Shown one piece after another: positions 32,767 through 37,385 of a stretch of 37,385 nt of DNA; position 1 is the stretch's first letter; each line of letters begins with the position of its first letter. This stretch comes from Nocardia brasiliensis IFM 10847 (GTDB lineage: Bacteria > Actinomycetota > Actinomycetes > Mycobacteriales > Mycobacteriaceae): positions 1 through 37,385 of the forward strand of contig NZ_BAUA01000182.1 in NCBI RefSeq assembly GCF_000710915.1, in the 5' to 3' direction. The translations under genes were made by a program, and so were the position numbers. The notes under the pieces are model-generated. The model saw only the letters and a program-made list of their open reading frames with translations. It had not been told where the DNA came from and made no database searches.

Positions 32767-33993
32767 ATGGTGACGCCTTCGTTGCCCGCCGGATTCGATT
32801 TCACCGACCCCGGGCTGTGGGAGCGGCGAAGACCCGTCGAGGAATTCGCGCTGCTGCGCCGGACCGCGCCGGTGTGGTGGAACCCGCAACCGGACGAACA
32901 GTCCGGCGGGTTCCGCGACGGCGGCTACTGGGTGGTGAGCACCCTGCACGACGTCAAAGAGATCTCCCGCAATTCGGAGCTGTTCTCCTCCGAACGCAAC
33001 GGCTCGATCATCCGGCTGCGCGACGACATCACCCCGGAACAGCAGGCCGCGAACGGCGTGCTGCTGATCAACATGGACCCGCCGAAGCATTCGAAATTCC
33101 GCAAGATCATCACCAAGGGTTTCACCCCGCGCGCGGTCGAGGGCCTGCGCGCCGCGCTGACCGAACGCGCGCACGCCATCGTGCACGAGGCGCGCAAAAC
33201 CGGCGGCGGCGACTTCGTCGAACAGGTCGCCTGCGAACTGCCGTTGCAGGCCATCGCCGAGTTGCTCGGGGTGCCGCAGGCCGACCGGCGCAAACTCTTC
33301 GACTGGTCCAATCAGATGCTCAGCTACGACGACCCCGATTACGGTGATCCCGCGCTCGCCTCCGCCGAAATTCTGGGTTATGCCTGGCACCTGGCCGAGC
33401 AGCGGCGGGCGAATCCGGCGGGGGATATCGTGTCCGAACTCGTGCACGCCGATGTCGACGGCGCCGGACTGGGCTCCGACGAATTCGGCTTCTTCGTCAT
33501 CCTGCTGTCGGTGGCAGGCAATGAAACGACACGTAATGCGATTACGCACGGCATGAAAGCTTTCGTGGACAATCCGGAACAATGGGAGCTGTATCGGCAG
33601 CAGCGGCCGCGCACCGCGCCCGACGAGATCGTGCGCTGGGCCACCCCCGTCAGCTCCTTCCAGCGCACCGCGACGGCGGACACCCAGGTCGGTGGCCAGG
33701 CGATTCGTCGTGGTGAACGCCTCGGGTTGTTCTACGGCTCGGCCAACTTCGACGAGGCGGCGTTCACCGATCCGTTCACCTTCGACGTGCTGCGGGACCC
33801 GAATCCGCATGTCGGCTTCGGCGGCACCGGCGCGCACTATTGTGTGGGCGCCAACCTGGCCCGGCTGGAAATCGACCTGATGTTCAACGCCATCGCCGAC
33901 GCGATGCCCGAGATCACCCAGGTCGCCGATCCGGTACGGTTGCGGTCGGGGTGGATCAACGGAATCAAGAATTGGCAGGTCCGATACGAATGA
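32767..33993 (+). CDS. cyp125: CYP125-type cytochrome P450 (steroid C26/27 hydroxylase)
   Basis: A 408-residue protein; the ATG at 32767 follows GAGGAGG. It closely follows M. tuberculosis CYP125A1 (recalled): P-P-G-F-D-F-T-D-P-like N terminus (here P-A-G-F-D-F-T-D-P), R-R-T-A-P-V-W-W-N, F-R-D-G-G-Y-W-V-V, F-V-E-Q-V-A-C-E-L-P-L-Q-A-I-A, V-A-G-N-E-T-T-R-N-A-I-T, E-I-V-R-W-A-T-P-V, and heme loop F-G-G-T-G-A-H-Y-C-V-G-A-N with Cys359. CYP125 oxidises the terminal methyl of the cholesterol side chain to alcohol, aldehyde and acid, starting side-chain degradation. It lacks the N-terminal extension of CYP125A1 (433 residues). Its stop overlaps the glutathione-peroxidase start (ATGA). Specificity for cholesterol rather than another sterol is inference. 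Confidence 0.92.
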   Translation: MVTPSLPAGFDFTDPGLWERRRPVEEFALLRRTAPVWWNPQPDEQSGGFRDGGYWVVSTLHDVKEISRNSELFSSERNGSIIRLRDDITPEQQAANGVLLINMDPPKHSKFRKIITKGFTPRAVEGLRAALTERAHAIVHEARKTGGGDFVEQVACELPLQAIAELLGVPQADRRKLFDWSNQMLSYDDPDYGDPALASAEILGYAWHLAEQRRANPAGDIVSELVHADVDGAGLGSDEFGFFVILLSVAGNETTRNAITHGMKAFVDNPEQWELYRQQRPRTAPDEIVRWATPVSSFQRTATADTQVGGQAIRRGERLGLFYGSANFDEAAFTDPFTFDVLRDPNPHVGFGGTGAHYCVGANLARLEIDLMFNAIADAMPEITQVADPVRLRSGWINGIKNWQVRYE

Positions 33994-34475
33994 CTCTTCG
34001 AGACGTACCGTTGCAGACGCTGAACGGCGAGGCGACCACACTGGCCGAGCTGGCCGGGGACAAGGTGGTGCTGCTGGTCAACGTGGCATCCAAATGCGGG
34101 CTGACCCCGCAGTATTCCGGGCTGGTCGAGTTGCAGCGGACCTATGCGCCGCGCGGTTTCACCGTGGTCGGCGTGCCGTGCAATCAGTTCATGGGTCAGG
34201 AGCCCGGTACGGCCGCGGAGATCCAGGAATTCTGCTCGACCACCTACGGGGTCGATTTCCCGCTGCTGGCCAAGGCCGACGTGAAAGGCGAGCAGCAGCA
34301 TCCGCTCTACGAGACGCTGGTGCAGACCGCCGACGCCGAAGGCGCGGCAGGCGAGGTCCAGTGGAACTTCGAGAAGTTCCTGATCGATCGGGACGGCAAG
34401 GTGGCGGGCCGGTTCCGGCCGACCGTCACCCCGGATGCCCCCGCGCTCGTCGCGGGCATCGAATCCTTGCTCTGA
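33990..34475 (+). CDS. Glutathione-peroxidase-family thiol peroxidase
   Basis: A 161-residue protein coupled to cyp125 (ATGA). Peroxidatic Cys36 lies in N-V-A-S-K-C-G-L-T, the conserved Gln in P-C-N-Q-F-M-G-Q, and the Trp in W-N-F-E-K-F. Cys82 (I-Q-E-F-C-S) is at the position of the resolving Cys of thioredoxin-dependent members. It uses Cys rather than selenocysteine. Actinobacteria of this group generally lack glutathione, so thioredoxin or mycothiol-linked reductant is more likely. Translational coupling to a P450 suggests detoxification of peroxide leaked by uncoupled P450 turnover or of lipid hydroperoxides. No signal peptide, so cytosolic. Confidence 0.92.
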   Translation: MTLRDVPLQTLNGEATTLAELAGDKVVLLVNVASKCGLTPQYSGLVELQRTYAPRGFTVVGVPCNQFMGQEPGTAAEIQEFCSTTYGVDFPLLAKADVKGEQQHPLYETLVQTADAEGAAGEVQWNFEKFLIDRDGKVAGRFRPTVTPDAPALVAGIESLL

Positions 34476-34483
34476 GTGCACTG

Positions 34484-34524
34484 TTCGAGGCCCGGCCGCG
34501 CGCACCGTGCGACCGGGCCTCGAA
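34484..34524. terminator. Bidirectional stem-loop terminator
   Basis: Perfect 12-bp arms TTCGAGGCCCGG (34484-34495) and CCGGGCCTCGAA (34513-34524) flank a 17-nt GC-rich loop, followed by TCTTGTT. It sits between the convergent glutathione-peroxidase and cyp51 genes and would stop transcription from both sides. Confidence 0.85.
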
Positions 34525-34545
34525 TCTTGTTCGGGGGCGCTGGTT

Positions 34546-35898
34546 TCAGCGTGACCGGCGGCGATAGCGCACGGTGCAGGGTTGCAGCAGCTGCACGACC
34601 ATCTTGCTGTGGTCGTTGCGATAGCTGTGCGCGGGCTGCGCCATCTCGAACTCCCAGTCCCGCAGCAGGATCGAGAAGATGGCCTTCAACTGCATGAGCG
34701 CGAACGCCGCACCGACGCAGCGATGCCGCCCGGCCCCGAACGGAATCCAGGTCCACCGATTGACGATGTCCTCCTGCTTGGGATCCAGGTAGCGGGCCGG
34801 GTCGAACAGGTCCGGCTGCGGGAAGTCGGCCGCGATGCGGTTGGACACCGCGGGTGTGGCGGCCACCAGATCGCCGGGTGCGATCCGATGCCCGCACACG
34901 TCGAAGTCCGCGCGGGCCACCCGCATCAGTACGATGAGCGGCGGATGCAGGCGCAGCGCCTCCTTGACGACGGCCTCGAGCTGCGGAATACGGCGCAGTG
35001 CACCGAAACTGATATCGGCGCCGTCGGCGTACAGTTCGTCGAGTTCGGTGACCACCCGGCCCAGCCATTCGGGGTGGCGCAGCAGCTCGATCACCGTCCA
35101 CGCGGCAGTGCCGGAGGTGGTGTGATGGCCCGCGAACATCATCGAGATGAACATGCCGGTGATCTCCCCGGCGCCGAAGCGGGGCGCGCCGTGTTCGTCC
35201 CTGATCGAGATCAGCACGTCGAGCATGTCGCGATCGTCTTTGCCCGCAGGCGGATGCGCGCCGCGGCGGTCCATGATCTGCTGCACCAGGGCCACGAGTT
35301 CGATGCGTGCCGCGTCGCGCCGACGGAAGCTCTCGATCGGCGCGTACGGATCCACGTAGGCCAGCGCGTCGGTGCCGCGTTCGAGATCGTGGTAGAGCCG
35401 GGCGAAGCGCTCGTCGAGTTCGTCGCGGAACTTGGCGCCGATCAGGCACGCCGAGGAGGTGTAGATGGTCAGTTCGGCGAAGAAGTCGAGCAAATCGATC
35501 TCGCCGGATTCGCCCCAGCTCGCGAGCATTCGGGACACTTCCCGCGCGATGGTGGCGGCGTGCCCGCGCATCTGCTCGCCCCGCAGGGCCTGATTGTGCA
35601 GCATTTCCTTGCGGCGTTCCGGCGGCGCGTCGAACACGACGCCTTCGCCGAAGATCGGCTTCATGAACGGATAGGCCGCGGCCTGATCGAGTTCGTCGTC
35701 GCCGGCCCGGAAGAAGAACTCGTTGGCCTGTGCTCCCGACAGCAGGATCACCCGGCGCCCGGCAAGGTCGAACACCCCGACGTCGCCGCACTCGGACCGC
35801 ACTCGCCGCATCAATCCGATCGGATCGGTGCGGAACTCGTCGAGATGACCGTGCTCGCCGTGTCCACCCGAGACCCGTTGCGGAGTAATGAGACTCAT
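34546..35898 (-). CDS. cyp51: CYP51-type sterol 14alpha-demethylase P450
   Basis: A 450-residue protein. It matches M. tuberculosis CYP51 (recalled) nearly throughout: R-V-S-G-G-H-G-E-H-G-H-L, R-A-G-D-D-E-L-D-Q-A, F-G-E-G-V-V-F-D-A, the CYP51 B'-helix region, F-A-G-H-H-T-T-S-G-T-A in the I helix, and F-G-A-G-R-H-R-C-V-G with heme Cys394, the same number as in the M. tuberculosis enzyme. CYP51 removes the 14alpha-methyl of lanosterol-like sterols in three oxidation steps. Bacteria of this group do not make sterols, so its natural role is open. In M. tuberculosis cyp51 sits between the SDR and ferredoxin genes; here it stands apart but keeps the same regulatory element upstream (35934-35955). 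It ends 21 bp from the shared terminator. Confidence 0.95.
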   Translation of the reverse strand: MSLITPQRVSGGHGEHGHLDEFRTDPIGLMRRVRSECGDVGVFDLAGRRVILLSGAQANEFFFRAGDDELDQAAAYPFMKPIFGEGVVFDAPPERRKEMLHNQALRGEQMRGHAATIAREVSRMLASWGESGEIDLLDFFAELTIYTSSACLIGAKFRDELDERFARLYHDLERGTDALAYVDPYAPIESFRRRDAARIELVALVQQIMDRRGAHPPAGKDDRDMLDVLISIRDEHGAPRFGAGEITGMFISMMFAGHHTTSGTAAWTVIELLRHPEWLGRVVTELDELYADGADISFGALRRIPQLEAVVKEALRLHPPLIVLMRVARADFDVCGHRIAPGDLVAATPAVSNRIAADFPQPDLFDPARYLDPKQEDIVNRWTWIPFGAGRHRCVGAAFALMQLKAIFSILLRDWEFEMAQPAHSYRNDHSKMVVQLLQPCTVRYRRRSR

Positions 35899-35933
35899 GA
35901 GAACCCTCCGAAGCGCACGGCCCGCAGATCATG

Positions 35934-35955
35934 TGGACACCTGTCTGGACAGTAC
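35934..35955. promoter_or_regulatory. TGTCYRGACA-type element upstream of cyp51
   Basis: Read toward cyp51 it is GTACTGTCCAGACAGGTGTCCA: the palindrome TGTCCAGACA and a second TGTCCA 12 bp on. It matches the element at 25261 in all but the two central spacer bases. It ends 35 bp from the start codon in the 88-bp gap after the LLM gene. Confidence 0.65.
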
Positions 35956-35986
35956 TACGCCAGGCGGGTGCCGACAAGGCCGCGCG

Positions 35987-37351
35987 TCAGCCGCGACGGG
36001 TGAGGGGAGCACGCAGGCCGAGGTGCTCGCGCAGGGTCGTGCTCGTGTATTCGGTGCGATAGACGCCGCGTTCCTGAAGTTCCGGCACCAGCCAGTCGAC
36101 GATCTCGTCGAGCCCGCTCGGGACCAGGTAGGGCGAGATGTTGAAGCCGTCCACGGCGCCCTGCCGGACCCAGTGCGCCAGTTCGTCGGCCACCTGGGTG
36201 GGTGTGCCCGCGAAACCCGAACGCTCCGTTGACGCGATGACCACTTCTCGCAGCGAGAGGTTCTCGGCATCCGCACGAGCGCGCCACTCGCGCGCAATGG
36301 TCTGCGGATCCTGGCCGTGCCGGGGCGAGCCGCGGGTCTCCGAGATCGGGCGTGGTTGCGGATCTTCTTTCGGCAGTGGGCCGTCCGGGTCCAGGTGTGA
36401 CAGGTCCCGGCCCCACACCTGACCGGCCAGCGACAGTGCGGTCTGCCCGGTGTACTGGCCGTCCTTGACCCAGCGGACCTTCTCCTCGACCTCGGATTCC
36501 TTCTCCGCCAGCACGATCTGGGTGCCGGGCAGGATCTTGACGTCGTCCTCCGGCCTGCCCGCGGCGCGCAGCCGGGCGCGGATATCGTTCGCGAAGGCGA
36601 GCGCGTCGTCGAAATGGGTGCCGTGCCTGGAGAAGATGACATCGGCATGGGCGGCGGCGAAGTCCCGACCGGTCGCGGAATCGCCTGCCTGGAAGATGAC
36701 GGGATGCCCCTGCGGGCTGCGCGGCAGGGTAGGGGTGATCGCGACGCGGAAATGATCGGTGGACCGCTCCACCGGGTGCACCGCGTCCGCTTCCGCCCAG
36801 CCGGGACTCTGCGGTGACGTGGCGATCGCGCCGTCGCGCCAGGAATCCCAGATCGCCCGGGCAACGGCGAGGAACTCGCCCGCCCGCTCGTAGCGCAGTG
36901 CGTGGTCGAGATAGCCGCCGCGCCGAAAGTTTTCGCCGGTCCACGCGTTGTCGGTGGTGACCGCGTTCCATCCGGCACGCCCGCCGGAGATCAAGTCCAG
37001 TCCGCTCAATCGCCGTGCGAGATCGGCGGGCTCGTTGTAGGTGGTGTTCTGCGTGGCGACCAGGCCGATATGGCTGGTGACGCCGGCCAGCGCGGCCAGC
37101 TGCGCGATCGCGTCCGGCCGGCCCGCGATGTCGAGTTCCAGGATTCGGCCGTCCTGTTCGCGCAGGCGCAGGCCCTCGCCGAGGAAGAACGCGTCGAACA
37201 GCCCGCGCTCGGCGGTCTGCGCGACCCGGCGGAAAGTCTCGAAATCGATCTGGGAACCGCTGGCCGGATCGGACCAGATGGTGGTGTGGTTGACGCCCTG
37301 GAAGAACACACCGAAGTGGACCTGGGCGTCCGGGCGCGGCGGGACTGTCAT
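35987..37351 (-). CDS. LLM-class flavin-dependent monooxygenase (NtaA/SnaA/DszA family)
   Basis: A 454-residue protein from the ATG at 37351, with AGGAATCAACGAG before it. It shows the family opening H-F-G-V-F-F-Q-G-V-N-H-T-T-I-W, then F-D-A-F-F-L-G-E-G, S-G-G-R-A-G-W-N-A-V-T-T, and F-Q-A-G-D-S-A-T-G-R-D-F-A-A. Members use reduced FMN from a partner reductase to oxidise nitrilotriacetate, dibenzothiophene sulfone, alkanesulfonates and other compounds. No flavin reductase or sulfonate transporter gene is in the window, though the upstream neighbour is not visible. The 88-bp gap to cyp51 with its own regulatory element suggests separate transcription. The substrate cannot be assigned. Confidence 0.9.
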   Translation of the reverse strand: MTVPPRPDAQVHFGVFFQGVNHTTIWSDPASGSQIDFETFRRVAQTAERGLFDAFFLGEGLRLREQDGRILELDIAGRPDAIAQLAALAGVTSHIGLVATQNTTYNEPADLARRLSGLDLISGGRAGWNAVTTDNAWTGENFRRGGYLDHALRYERAGEFLAVARAIWDSWRDGAIATSPQSPGWAEADAVHPVERSTDHFRVAITPTLPRSPQGHPVIFQAGDSATGRDFAAAHADVIFSRHGTHFDDALAFANDIRARLRAAGRPEDDVKILPGTQIVLAEKESEVEEKVRWVKDGQYTGQTALSLAGQVWGRDLSHLDPDGPLPKEDPQPRPISETRGSPRHGQDPQTIAREWRARADAENLSLREVVIASTERSGFAGTPTQVADELAHWVRQGAVDGFNISPYLVPSGLDEIVDWLVPELQERGVYRTEYTSTTLREHLGLRAPLTRRG

Positions 37352-37385
37352 CTCGTTGATTCCTGTCTAGTTCGTCGCGGCGTAG

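Noticed and set aside
30964..34041. A 1025-codon open frame on the minus strand across the FadD, aldehyde dehydrogenase and CYP125 region
   Set aside because: It is antisense to genes with clear catalytic motifs. Long antisense open frames are common in GC-rich actinobacterial DNA, and the translation is Arg/Gly/His-rich with no domain.
1..37385. Search for CRISPR arrays, insertion sequences, prophage genes, tRNA or rRNA genes
   Set aside because: No regularly spaced repeats, transposase motifs, integrase genes or tRNA-like cloverleaf sequences were seen by eye.

Overview
The window is high-GC actinobacterial DNA with strong G/C third-position bias, GTG/TTG starts and many ATGA/GTGA stop-start overlaps. 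A CYP125-type and a CYP51-type P450 sit beside a gene order matching the cyp51 neighbourhood of Mycobacterium tuberculosis. This points to Nocardia or a close mycolic-acid-containing relative (inference). I see no tRNA, rRNA, transposase, phage gene or CRISPR array.

Left part (1-7.5 kb): the 3' end of a lipase gene; a two-gene unit of a PaaK-like adenylate-forming enzyme and a ThiF/E1-like protein; an NTF2-like protein; an FrsA-like alpha/beta hydrolase; a 442-residue regulator made of two fused TetR units (Mce3R-like architecture); a stand-alone LuxR-type HTH protein; and an unrecognised small protein.

Centre-left (7.65-15.07 kb): a compact five-gene minus-strand operon. It encodes a 1450-residue TerD-FtsK/SpoIIIE protein with three ATPase-like modules, a coiled-coil protein ending in a ParB/Srx-like motif, a 73-residue helical protein, a WXG100-sized protein with W-R-D in place of W-x-G, and an unknown 181-residue protein. 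A divergent single-pass membrane protein gene shares its promoter region, which carries 20-bp TGTCSG-N8-CSGACA dyads. It resembles a stripped-down, possibly cytosolic relative of type VII secretion machinery joined to a Ter stress domain. It is the best candidate in the window for an undescribed system.

Centre (15.07-17.75 kb): a PucR-type regulator and an ECF41-like sigma factor divergent from a DoxX-like membrane protein.

Right part (17.75-37.35 kb): a sterol/terpenoid oxidation region. A seven-gene minus operon (aldehyde dehydrogenase, SDR, 3-hydroxyisobutyrate-dehydrogenase-like, carboxymuconolactone-decarboxylase-like, KstD-like flavoprotein, TetR, GMC oxidoreductase) diverges from a plus operon (CYP123-like P450, SDR, [3Fe-4S] ferredoxin, NTF2-like protein, unknown 417-residue protein, FadD-type ligase). 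A second plus unit follows (GabD2-like dehydrogenase, CYP125, glutathione peroxidase). cyp51 and an LLM flavin monooxygenase lie on the minus strand at the right end. KstR-like palindromes lie in two promoter regions. A separate TGTCYRGACA-N2-TGT element lies in front of both divergent operons and of cyp51, suggesting one regulon. A plausible joint role is oxidation of a sterol or similar isoprenoid: P450 attack on the side chain or methyl groups, alcohol and aldehyde oxidation, and CoA activation.
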